Source: JBLHKE01 sp047619485 | GTDB lineage: Bacteria; Verrucomicrobiota; Verrucomicrobiia; Verrucomicrobiales; DEV007 | Length of the DNA stretch: 14,475 nucleotides | Direction: 5' to 3' | Assembly (NCBI GenBank): GCA_047619485.1 | Contig: JBLHKE010000103.1 | Location: 1 to 14,475, forward strand | Part shown: positions 1 to 7,722 of the stretch, piece by piece | Numbering within the stretch: the stretch's first letter is position 1 | Layout: each line of letters starts with the position of its first letter | Position numbers and translations under genes: made by a program | The notes under the pieces: model-generated | What the model was told of the DNA's origin: nothing | Seen by the model: only the letters and a program-made list of their open reading frames with translations | Database searches by the model: none

Positions 1-68
1 CGCATCAGTAGGAAAAGCCAACCGAATAGAAACACGAACAGCAGGCTCGGTTTTGGTCGCAGCAGCAT
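1..68 (-). CDS. 5' end of an unidentified gene with an N-terminal signal peptide or membrane segment (partial)
   Basis: Read leftward from an ATG at 68, the frame stays open to the window edge (22 codons). It encodes a short basic start (MLLRPKPS) followed by a strongly hydrophobic run rich in Leu, Phe and Val, then an Arg. This is the form of a signal anchor, a signal peptide or a first transmembrane helix. The gene is divergent from the sulfatase gene, and about 300 bp of non-coding DNA separate them. A GTG three codons upstream (GTG ACG AAC ATG) is an alternative start. No Shine-Dalgarno sequence is visible. The function cannot be told from so few residues. The call rests only on the charge and hydrophobicity pattern and on the open frame. 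Confidence 0.5.
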   Translation of the reverse strand, partial: MLLRPKPSLLFVFLFGWLFLLM

Positions 69-375
69 GTTCGTCACTGTATTAGCACTCCCACATTTCG
101 AACAAGGCCTGCCTGCCCGATGGCTGGCCTCGCCGCCGCCGCCGGGTGTCTCGCTTTCCGGTGATTTGTATGGATCCATCCTTCTGTTTTCACCTACCGC
201 TCGCGATCGATCCCAGGGCTGCATCGATGCCGCTCGCCAGTGTCGTAATTAATTTCGACTTCATTGCCCAATGAAAACTTTGGCACGTGCTCCAAGTCCA
301 GTCAATAGCACGCCGTCGGTCACCTCCAACAAAGCCATTGACCGCCCGGGTATCTCAGCGTGACACTGGCTTCCT
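69..375. other. Intergenic region between divergent genes; candidate repeated operator
   Basis: I see no convincing gene in these 307 bp; the rightward frame at 67-252 has no signal or domain and looks like chance. The region should carry the promoters of the leftward partial gene and of the sulfatase, but I find no good -35/-10 pair. It does hold a perfect 10-bp palindrome, GCATCGATGC, at 221-230, and two copies of CCGCTCGC at 197-204 and 230-237, spaced 33 bp start to start (about three helical turns). A second ATCGAT lies at 206-211. These could be operator half-sites, but that is speculative. Confidence 0.35.
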
Positions 376-3366
376 ATGAAATCCGCCCTGTTCTCATTTC
401 TGCTTTTCGCTCTCTGCGCCAACGCCGCAGCTGCCCCGCGCCCTAACATCATCCTGATCATGGGAGACGACATGGGGATCTCCGACCTCGGTTGCTACGG
501 CAGCGAAATCGATACTCCCAACCTCGATAAGCTCGCCGGAAATGGCCTGCGCTTCACCCAGTTCTACAACACGGCACGCTGCTGCCCGACACGCGCCTCA
601 CTGCTCAGCGGGCTCTACCCGCACCAGGCCGGCGTCGGCCACATGATGAACGACCGCGGGCACGATGGCTACCGCGGCGAACTCAACCGTAACTGCCTGA
701 CGATCGCCGAGGCGCTCAAGACCGCCGGCTACGGCACCTACATGGCCGGCAAGTGGCACATCACCTCCAAGACCACAGCCGATGGGCCGAAGGACAACTG
801 GCCAAGGCAGCGCGGCTTCGACCGTTTCTACGGGACGATCCACGGCGCGGGATCGCTATGGGATCCGAACAGTCTAACAAGGGGAAACACCCAACTCGCC
901 CCTGACAACGACCCCGAATACAAGCCCGAGAAGACCTGGTTTTACACCGATGCGATCGGTGACCAGACCTCGCGCTACATCGAGGAGCACGTCGCGGCAC
1001 ACCCAGACAAACCCTTCTTCAGCTACGTCTCGTTCACCGCAGCCCACTGGCCGATGCACGCCCGCGAGGAGACGATCAGAAAATACAAAGGCAAGTACGA
1101 CGCCGGCTACACGGAGATCCGCAAAGCGCGCTTCGCCAAGATGAAGCAGCTCGGCATCATCGATCCCGACACCGAACTCTCGCCGCAGGCGCGCGACTGG
1201 GACAGCGCCCCAGAGAAAGCTTGGGAGATCCGCTGCATGGAAGCCTACGCCGCGATGGTCGACGAGATGGACCAGACGATCGGCAAGATCGTCGATACCG
1301 TCGAGAAGGCCGGCCAGCTCGACAACACGCTCATCTTCTTCCTCCAGGACAACGGCGGCTGCGCGGAGGGCTTCGGCCGTCGCAAGAACCCGACCACCGG
1401 CCCGCGCGCCGACAAGCCTAGCCTCACGCCAATGGCCAAAGGCGAACTACAGATGCACATGCAGCCAAAACAGACCCGCGACGGCTACCCAGTGCGCACC
1501 GGCCCCGGAGTCATGCCCGGTGCTGCCGACACTTACATCGCCTACGGTGAGGGATGGGCAAACGTCTCCAACACGCCGTTCCGCGAATACAAGCACTGGG
1601 TTCACGAGGGCGGCATCGGCACGCCTCTGATCGCTTTCTGGCCGAAGGGGATCGCGCGCAAAGGCGAACTCGACCACCAGCCAGGGCACCTCATCGACAT
1701 CATGGCGACCGCCGTCGATCTCGCCGGTGTCGACTACCCGAAACAGAAAGACGGCAAGAAGATCAAACCGCTCGAGGGTCGCAGCCTCGACGTCGCATTC
1801 AAAGGGAAAGCGATCGAGCGCGACGCCATTTTCTGGGAGCACGAGGGCAACTGTGCGATTCGCAAAGGCGACTGGAAACTGGTGCGCAAGGCAAACAGGG
1901 AGTGGGAACTATACAACATCGCCGACGACCGGCCAGAGCTGCACGACCTCGCTGCGGAGAAACCCGACATGGTCAAAACGTTGAGCGCCGAGTTCCAGGC
2001 CTATGCCGATCGTGCAGACGTCTCGCCGGTGGGCATGTGGCGCGGTGGTCAGAAGAAGACAAAAAAGAAGACAGCCCTTAACAACAAAGAACGTTTCAAA
2101 CTAAAATCGGGCGATGATCTCCCGCAGGACCAAGCGCCGAACATCGCCGGGCGCGGAATCCTTATCGAAGGAACGGTTAATTCTAACGATCGTGACGGTG
2201 TGATTGTCGCGCAGGGCGGAGACGCACAGGGCTACGCCCTAGTATTGAAACAAGGGATCCTACAATTCCTGACATGCGTCGATGGCAAGATCACGGTAAC
2301 TTCAATGAAAGACCCAGTGAAGTCCCAGGAGTTCTCATTCCTGGCACGGATGTCAATCGATGGCGGTGTCCAGCTGACCGTCGGAAGTAGAACCCACCTC
2401 GACGATAAAATCGAGCCTCTCAAGCTGATGCCAGTCGACGGGCTACAGGTCGGGCGCGACAGCGGCGGAACCGTCGGCGACTACAATGCGGACAACCCAC
2501 TCGACGGCGAGATTAAGCTCACGCTGTCACTACTACCGGCCAAACCCAAGAACGCTAAGACAACCCGCCTGAACCGACTGCTCAAACACCCAAATGGAAG
2601 CACGGAGTTCGAGCAAGTAGAGTTCGATCAGGCGGCGATTGCTCTAGAGATTGCCGCCGGCAATGGCTTTACAACTCAGATGATCCGGCCACTGGCGCTA
2701 GACGCGATACAGAAACAGAAAAAGCCGCAGCCGAAAAGAAAGAAACCAACCCCACTCGCACCGATCAAAGACAGACCAGGCCTGCCACGCGTCTTACTCA
2801 TCGGTGACTCGATTTCCATCGGCTACACCTTGCCAGTGCGCGCGCTGCTCGAAGACAAAGCCAACGTTCACCGCCCATCGACCAACTGCGCTTCCACGCG
2901 CCAGGGCTTGAAGGGGCTCGATCAGTGGCTCGGCGACAAGAAATGGGACGTGATCCATTTCAACTGGGGTCTGCATGATTTGAAATTCGTCGCCCCCGGC
3001 ACCGCGAAACTCGCCGACAAAAATGATCCGAAAAACGCCCGACAGGTCTCGCCAGAGGAATACGAGAAAAATCTCACCGAGCTCGTCAACCGGCTCAAAA
3101 AGACTGGTGCCAAGCTCGTCTGGCGCAATACAACACCAGTGCCAGAAGGTACAAAAGGACGCATCGTCGGCGACTCGGCGAAGTACAATGCCATCGCCCA
3201 AAAAATCATGGAGGCCAACCGTATCCCCACGGATGACCTTTTCGCCCTGACAAAGCAACATCCGACCATCCAACTGAAGGCAAACGTCCACTACTCGGCC
3301 ACAGGCTCGAAAAAACTAGCCGAGCAGGTCGCCAAAACGATCCGGGCGCAGCTGGTGAATAAGTAG
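376..3366 (+). CDS. Secreted sulfatase fused to a concanavalin-like domain and a C-terminal SGNH hydrolase
   Basis: The 996-residue product starts with a clear Sec signal peptide (about residues 1-20, cleavage near ANAAAA-PRP). Residues ~22-550 form a type I sulfatase. It has the metal-binding DD at 31-32, the signature CCPTR at 69-73 in which C69 would be matured to formylglycine, GKWH at 125-128, DN at 325-326 and YKHWVHEGG around K406 and H410. A lysine-rich linker leads to a beta-rich, LamG/concanavalin-like part (~570-725). A second KKPQPKRKKP linker leads to an SGNH/GDSL hydrolase with GDSI (nucleophile S812), NWGLHD (863-868) and a late NVHYS (H972). A typical Asp before that His is not obvious. 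Known families suggest removal of sulfate, and of acetyl or other esters, from algal or host polysaccharides outside the cytoplasm. The substrate is unknown. A cognate formylglycine-generating enzyme or anaerobic maturase is needed and is not in this window. Confidence 0.93.
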   Translation: MKSALFSFLLFALCANAAAAPRPNIILIMGDDMGISDLGCYGSEIDTPNLDKLAGNGLRFTQFYNTARCCPTRASLLSGLYPHQAGVGHMMNDRGHDGYRGELNRNCLTIAEALKTAGYGTYMAGKWHITSKTTADGPKDNWPRQRGFDRFYGTIHGAGSLWDPNSLTRGNTQLAPDNDPEYKPEKTWFYTDAIGDQTSRYIEEHVAAHPDKPFFSYVSFTAAHWPMHAREETIRKYKGKYDAGYTEIRKARFAKMKQLGIIDPDTELSPQARDWDSAPEKAWEIRCMEAYAAMVDEMDQTIGKIVDTVEKAGQLDNTLIFFLQDNGGCAEGFGRRKNPTTGPRADKPSLTPMAKGELQMHMQPKQTRDGYPVRTGPGVMPGAADTYIAYGEGWANVSNTPFREYKHWVHEGGIGTPLIAFWPKGIARKGELDHQPGHLIDIMATAVDLAGVDYPKQKDGKKIKPLEGRSLDVAFKGKAIERDAIFWEHEGNCAIRKGDWKLVRKANREWELYNIADDRPELHDLAAEKPDMVKTLSAEFQAYADRADVSPVGMWRGGQKKTKKKTALNNKERFKLKSGDDLPQDQAPNIAGRGILIEGTVNSNDRDGVIVAQGGDAQGYALVLKQGILQFLTCVDGKITVTSMKDPVKSQEFSFLARMSIDGGVQLTVGSRTHLDDKIEPLKLMPVDGLQVGRDSGGTVGDYNADNPLDGEIKLTLSLLPAKPKNAKTTRLNRLLKHPNGSTEFEQVEFDQAAIALEIAAGNGFTTQMIRPLALDAIQKQKKPQPKRKKPTPLAPIKDRPGLPRVLLIGDSISIGYTLPVRALLEDKANVHRPSTNCASTRQGLKGLDQWLGDKKWDVIHFNWGLHDLKFVAPGTAKLADKNDPKNARQVSPEEYEKNLTELVNRLKKTGAKLVWRNTTPVPEGTKGRIVGDSAKYNAIAQKIMEANRIPTDDLFALTKQHPTIQLKANVHYSATGSKKLAEQVAKTIRAQLVNK

Positions 3367-3431
3367 CCCGCCCAGCAGCTGCTCCCAGAAACTGCTTGCC
3401 ACATCCCACGCCCCCGCGAAACTTCGTAACC

Positions 3432-3560
3432 ATGAAGTTGTTCCTAGCACTTGCCGCCATCGCACTCGCCGCTCTCGCCTCGAGCTGTTCCTCCAACGAT
3501 GCAGACCTACCGAGCCCGGCCGAGTCCAAGGTCTGGCGCATGTCTCCGGGCGGCCCTTAA
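3432..3560 (+). CDS. Small putative lipoprotein, 42 residues
   Basis: A short open frame starts at ATG 3432, 65 bp after the sulfatase stop, and ends in TAA at 3558-3560. It is a textbook miniature lipoprotein: MK start, hydrophobic core LFLALAAIALAALA, then SSC with Cys19 as the likely lipidated residue. About 24 polar residues follow (SSNDADLPSPAES...), ending MSPGGP. It is on the same strand as the sulfatase and may be co-transcribed with it. Its stop lies only 6 bp from the convergent stop of the CHAT gene, so it fills the gap between the two genes exactly. I do not recognise the family. Small lipoproteins of this type are common in Gram-negative bacteria and often affect the envelope, but no function can be assigned. 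The signal and lipobox are direct observations; expression is inferred. Confidence 0.6.
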   Translation: MKLFLALAAIALAALASSCSSNDADLPSPAESKVWRMSPGGP

Positions 3561-3566
3561 GGCTTG

Positions 3567-6080
3567 TCAGCGCGCGTCCTGCGCCAAGACGGTGAACGCG
3601 CCAGCTCTCCACACGGCCGTCGCCAACGACTTCTCAGCGCCCTCGCGCAGACCTTCTGCCTGCGTGCTCCACACCGCCGACGAGGCGCGCTCGCCAGCTC
3701 GGATCTTTGTGTAACAACGCCCCAAGAACTCGGGTAAGCTCTGATCCTCGACCGCCCACAGCGTCATTAAGATGTTGCGCGCACCAGCGATTTGAAACCC
3801 TCGCTGCAAACCGAGCACCCCCTCCCCAGCCACGCTGATCCCCAAGCCGGTGTCACAGGCCGCCAGGGTCACCAGTTCCGTCCCGGCCAGATCTAGCTCG
3901 GCGACCTCGCCTGCGAACAAAACATTATCCGAACTCGACTCCGGAGCCTCCCCGATCGCCATCTGCACCAGCGATCTCCGCGCCCCTCCGAGCACCAGCC
4001 CACTACGGAACATCGGCCGACGCCCCTCATTTAAGAAGAAACCGTGGCAGCTGAAGTGGAGCACCCGCACCGGCTCCTGCAAGGCGCGCCGGAGCACGAA
4101 CTCATCCGTGGGCAACGAATCGAAATCCGCCACGCCAACCAAAACCTCACGCTCCCTCTCAACCCCCGGCAGGTCTCCAAGCCCAGAGATCTTCTTCCAC
4201 AACTCCTCGCCGAAACCGACACCTCGGCCCGGCCACTCGACCGCCGCACCAGAGTAACTCGCGACGCCACACTGCGCCCAGCGCTTACCCGCGGGCACCT
4301 CCCGATTTGCTGACGGCCTGCCTGACGTAACAAAGATCACATCCCGGACACCTTCACACCAGAACGCCCCCTCATGCCGCAGGGCTGCGAACGGCACAAC
4401 GCTCAACGCCCCTCCCGGAGAAATGATCAGACCATCGCCAACCTCCCCCAGTGGAGCGATGCAGAAATCATAGAGCCCCTCGAGCACCGCCTCTAACGAG
4501 AACACTGCATCGCTCTTGCTACCACTCGCCTCCGCATCCATGTGCGCCCGCATATCTTTGAGGTAGGCCTTCAACTCCTTGCCCTTGCCCAGTTCAACCC
4601 AACGCGTCGCCTCGCCGCCGAATAGCACTGCTCCATAGCACTGCTCCCAGCGACCCGCACCGAGATATTTCTGGAAAACGAAGTAGTCGATGAAAATTTT
4701 CCCAGCCGGTAGCGGAGCACGTTCGCTGATCGAACTCCCACCCAGCACCGAGTCCAACACCACGCCCTTAGTCTGCAACACCATCTCTCCGATCTCTTCC
4801 GCACTGGCACCGAACGAACAGAGCTGCGAGAGTGGATCCGACGTCCTGCGAAAATCGAGTTTCTGACCCTCTGATCCGAACTCTAGCAAGTGGTGCAACA
4901 GGTCTAGCGCCGCCCCACCCGCCTCGCGCGCACGCTCCAGCGCCGCCTGATTCTTCCCAGCATCGATCAACAAACATGCTTCATTCTGGAGGATTTGAAC
5001 CCGTAATGGGTGGTGTTCGCTCAAAGTCGAATCCGCCAGCGCCCGCGCTTTCGTCAACGCCATCGCGGCCTCTCGGAAATTCCCTGCCAGGTGGTAGGCC
5101 GAGCCCAGATTGTTGAGCGCAACCGCATCGCCCGAGCCCTCAAGCAGTCCGGCCGCATTCTCAAGTTCCCCCTGGAAAAGGTAGAACGCCGCCAGGTTCC
5201 CCTTGCTCGCCAACACTAGGTCAGGCGATACATTCTCCAGCGCAGCGATCCCATCACGGCTCGCCAGTAGATTTATTTCTGCGGCGGAAAGTTCCCCCGC
5301 ACGCAGCTGGGACAGGCCGAGGTCGCCCAGCAACGAGGCAACCTGTTCGCTCTCCCCCCCCCAGATCTTGCGCCCCAGCACCAGCGCCTCTTCGAAACGG
5401 GAGATCGCCCTAACATAGCTACCAATCGTGTGGTGGTAAGTCCCCAGATGCTTCAATCGCGTCGCGCGACTAGCGTCGTCGGGCGCGCTCGCCAGCGCAG
5501 TCTCGAGCAATTCCCCAGCCTCCTCGTAGCGCGCCAACGTCAGGTATAACTTCCCAAGATGTACCTGGCTTGCCGACACCCAAGGCTCGTCAGACTTAGG
5601 GCTAGCGAGTCTGCGCAGCCCGATCGCAGCGTGGAATGCCTGCTCCGCATCGGCGAACTCGCCTGCACCCTGGTACGCCAGCCCGAGCGCATCAGCACAC
5701 GCACCAAGCATCGCCGCCGGTGCACCATCCTGCTCGAACAGCGCCCAAGCCTCCGACAACAGCACGAGCGCCCCGGCCGCATCCCCCTGCGCATCGCGCA
5801 CCATCCCCAAGCTCAATAGCACCTCCCCGTAGCGCAACCCGCCCACTTCTCGGCGCTCCTCGACGACCACTTCGAGGAGCGGAAGCGCCTCAGCGTAGCG
5901 CCCACGATCGAGCATCCATTCCGCCTGCGCCTCAACCGCAAGCCCTTCGGGCATCACATCCTGCAACTCCGCGGAGACCGGTTCGGCGGGTCGCCCGCCA
6001 CCGTCTTTTTTCTCCCCGCACCCTAACAGAAACACACTACAAACCAAGCACACGCAGGCGCACATAGAGCCGCGGCCCAT
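3567..6080 (-). CDS. TPR-repeat lipoprotein with a C-terminal CHAT (caspase-like) protease domain
   Basis: The frame is open from 6143, but the start is placed at the ATG at 6080 because it yields a proper lipoprotein signal: MGRGSM, a hydrophobic Cys/Val/Leu-rich stretch, then LLGC with Cys21 lipidated. An ATG at 6065 is also possible. The mature protein (~815 residues) has helical TPR-like repeats from ~45 to ~400 with many A/G/L/Y/A patterns (for example LNNLGSAYHLAGNFREAA). A CHAT domain follows from ~460 to the end. The catalytic dyad is visible: His679 in HFSCHG and Cys742 in LAACDTGLG, followed by GVLGLQRGFQIAGARNILMT, typical of the family. CHAT proteins are clan CD cysteine proteases related to caspases and separase, often with a TPR sensor region. 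The lipidation signal would put this one on the periplasmic face of a membrane. The gene overlaps the end of the S8 protease gene by about 44 nt, which suggests translational coupling. The substrate is unknown; the other proteins of the operon are candidates. Confidence 0.9.
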   Translation of the reverse strand: MGRGSMCACVCLVCSVFLLGCGEKKDGGGRPAEPVSAELQDVMPEGLAVEAQAEWMLDRGRYAEALPLLEVVVEERREVGGLRYGEVLLSLGMVRDAQGDAAGALVLLSEAWALFEQDGAPAAMLGACADALGLAYQGAGEFADAEQAFHAAIGLRRLASPKSDEPWVSASQVHLGKLYLTLARYEEAGELLETALASAPDDASRATRLKHLGTYHHTIGSYVRAISRFEEALVLGRKIWGGESEQVASLLGDLGLSQLRAGELSAAEINLLASRDGIAALENVSPDLVLASKGNLAAFYLFQGELENAAGLLEGSGDAVALNNLGSAYHLAGNFREAAMALTKARALADSTLSEHHPLRVQILQNEACLLIDAGKNQAALERAREAGGAALDLLHHLLEFGSEGQKLDFRRTSDPLSQLCSFGASAEEIGEMVLQTKGVVLDSVLGGSSISERAPLPAGKIFIDYFVFQKYLGAGRWEQCYGAVLFGGEATRWVELGKGKELKAYLKDMRAHMDAEASGSKSDAVFSLEAVLEGLYDFCIAPLGEVGDGLIISPGGALSVVPFAALRHEGAFWCEGVRDVIFVTSGRPSANREVPAGKRWAQCGVASYSGAAVEWPGRGVGFGEELWKKISGLGDLPGVEREREVLVGVADFDSLPTDEFVLRRALQEPVRVLHFSCHGFFLNEGRRPMFRSGLVLGGARRSLVQMAIGEAPESSSDNVLFAGEVAELDLAGTELVTLAACDTGLGISVAGEGVLGLQRGFQIAGARNILMTLWAVEDQSLPEFLGRCYTKIRAGERASSAVWSTQAEGLREGAEKSLATAVWRAGAFTVLAQDAR

Positions 6081-7704
6081 CGATCGGAATCGATGCGACC
6101 ACCCATTGAGCTCCAACGAGGCATGGGGCATCTTCATCCGCAACCATCGCGTCAGGAGGCACCACTGTCCAATGGATCAGGTCGGTCGAGTATTCCACCT
6201 GCACCGATATCTCCTGATCGCACAGATAGTCGGCCTTGCGGAACTGGTAGAGTGCCCCACCATCCTCGAGCACCAGCTTCGGGCGCTCGTCCTCTGTGAT
6301 CCATCCGGACGGGTTCAGCGCCATCGCGTATTCGACGGCATTGACGAACCCGTCGCAATCAGGATCATCATCCGGTACCGCGGGATCGGCCTCGAAGAAA
6401 TCCATCCAGACCGGAAACAGCAAGGGGATGCAGATGACCGATGACTGGTGCACGAACAGCAGATGCTGGATGCCATTCATCCCGACCCCGAACGGGCCGC
6501 TTGGACCATAGGTGGTGTCACTGGCATCCGTCAAAACGCTCACCACCTCCGTCGGCGATGCCCAGGGGTTACGCGACAGGATCCGCGCTGCCGCGCCTGC
6601 CGCATAGCCTGCGGAAAAACTCGTACCGCTGCGCACTAGGCAAGGGTTGGCGATTCCGGTCGAGGCGGTCAGGACATTTTCACCTGGAGCGAAAAGCTCG
6701 ACCCGCGCGCCGTAGTTGGAGTTCGCCCAGCGCGTATCGAGGACACTAGACGCAGCAACGGTCAAGGTGATGTCGCCCATTCCAGTCGTCGTCGCCCCTG
6801 CAGGAGAGATATTCATCACATCCAGGTTCTTGTTGCCGGCTGAGACCACCACCGTCATTCCGCCAAGGTAGGCACGCTGCACCGCGAGATCTAGGATCGC
6901 GCTGGGGCCGGTCGTCGTCGAGCTCGCGAACACCAACACGCTCGCATCATTGAATGGATCCCCATCGGTCGCGCGCTGGTTGTGCTCGTTCAGACTCCAA
7001 TAGATGACATCTGCGGCGAACGAAGCGAAGCTCCCGGCGACGCCTGGAATCGTCCCGGGATCCGGGTAGCACACAGCCGAGATGAGATTCGCTGGACAAC
7101 GCCCGGCACCCAAGGTCTCGCCAACCGCACATCCAGCCACGCCAGTACCATGATCCCACGGATCCTGCCAGGCCGTGGACACACGCGGCAACATCGCCGG
7201 CACGTAGGAGCTAGTCAGACCCAGCCGCGATCCCGCCGTGGTAAATTCTGTATGCGTCGCGAGCACACCGGTGTCGCAGATGTAGACGAAGGGTCGGTTC
7301 CCCTCACAGGGCTTGATCATCGGCGGCTGGTAAAGACCGTCCGTGCCGACCCGCTGATCGATTCGATCAGGCGACCACGGAACCCCGCCACCTCTGCCAT
7401 CTGGCCGGAGCTCCTGATCCTGGATCACCACCAGGTCAGGCCGGGTGTTACGTAGATCTGCGGCAGCCTCGGGATCGAGCAGCACACCTACCATGTTGCC
7501 GCCGACTTCCGGGAAGTCCACATCCACATAGATATCGCCACCGAGCGCCGCCACCGTATCTACCAGATCCCGGTGCTGCGCATTCGCCACATCCCGAGGC
7601 TCGACCATGAAGCGCTGCGGATTCTGGGCCATGGCATTGTGGATCATCGCGACCCACAAAACTAATAGACCGGAGAGGAGGCGAATCTGGTGAGGAATTT
7701 TCAT
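6037..7704 (-). CDS. Secreted subtilisin-like serine protease (S8 family)
   Basis: The 555-residue product has a signal peptide (residues 1-26, cleavage near NAMA-Q). A possible I9-like propeptide follows (~30-100), then a peptidase S8 domain (~110-385). The catalytic triad is complete: Asp144 in YICDTGV, His185 in DHGTGVAG and Ser362 in SGTSFSAG, with oxyanion-hole Asn291 in SAGN. The CDTGV and multiple Cys residues (143, 192, 203, 212, 355) recall the proteinase K branch. GTSFSAG replaces the usual GTSMAxP. The C-terminus carries an EF-hand-like DDDPDCDGFVNAVEYAM (about 440-456) and a beta-rich tail seen in secreted PVC-group proteins. The ATG at 7704 lies 18 bp after the TpsB stop. The 3' end overlaps the CHAT gene. 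Its likely job is processing or surface release of a protein handled by the same operon, perhaps the TPS protein; this is inferred. The protease call itself is firm. Confidence 0.93.
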   Translation of the reverse strand: MKIPHQIRLLSGLLVLWVAMIHNAMAQNPQRFMVEPRDVANAQHRDLVDTVAALGGDIYVDVDFPEVGGNMVGVLLDPEAAADLRNTRPDLVVIQDQELRPDGRGGGVPWSPDRIDQRVGTDGLYQPPMIKPCEGNRPFVYICDTGVLATHTEFTTAGSRLGLTSSYVPAMLPRVSTAWQDPWDHGTGVAGCAVGETLGAGRCPANLISAVCYPDPGTIPGVAGSFASFAADVIYWSLNEHNQRATDGDPFNDASVLVFASSTTTGPSAILDLAVQRAYLGGMTVVVSAGNKNLDVMNISPAGATTTGMGDITLTVAASSVLDTRWANSNYGARVELFAPGENVLTASTGIANPCLVRSGTSFSAGYAAGAAARILSRNPWASPTEVVSVLTDASDTTYGPSGPFGVGMNGIQHLLFVHQSSVICIPLLFPVWMDFFEADPAVPDDDPDCDGFVNAVEYAMALNPSGWITEDERPKLVLEDGGALYQFRKADYLCDQEISVQVEYSTDLIHWTVVPPDAMVADEDAPCLVGAQWVVASIPIDGPRLYVRLRVLGL

Positions 7705-7722
7705 ATCACTATTGGTTCATTG

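Noticed and set aside
67..252. 61-codon rightward frame in the first intergenic region
   Set aside because: The composition is that of chance coding in GC-rich DNA, with no Shine-Dalgarno site, signal or domain.
3451..3714. 87-codon rightward frame across the convergent junction
   Set aside because: It runs into the coding end of the CHAT gene and is out of frame with the small lipoprotein, which has a far better signal sequence.
6081..6143. Upstream extension of the CHAT gene to 6143
   Set aside because: The added 21 residues are polar and would bury the lipoprotein signal internally. Starts at 6080 or 6065 place the lipobox correctly.
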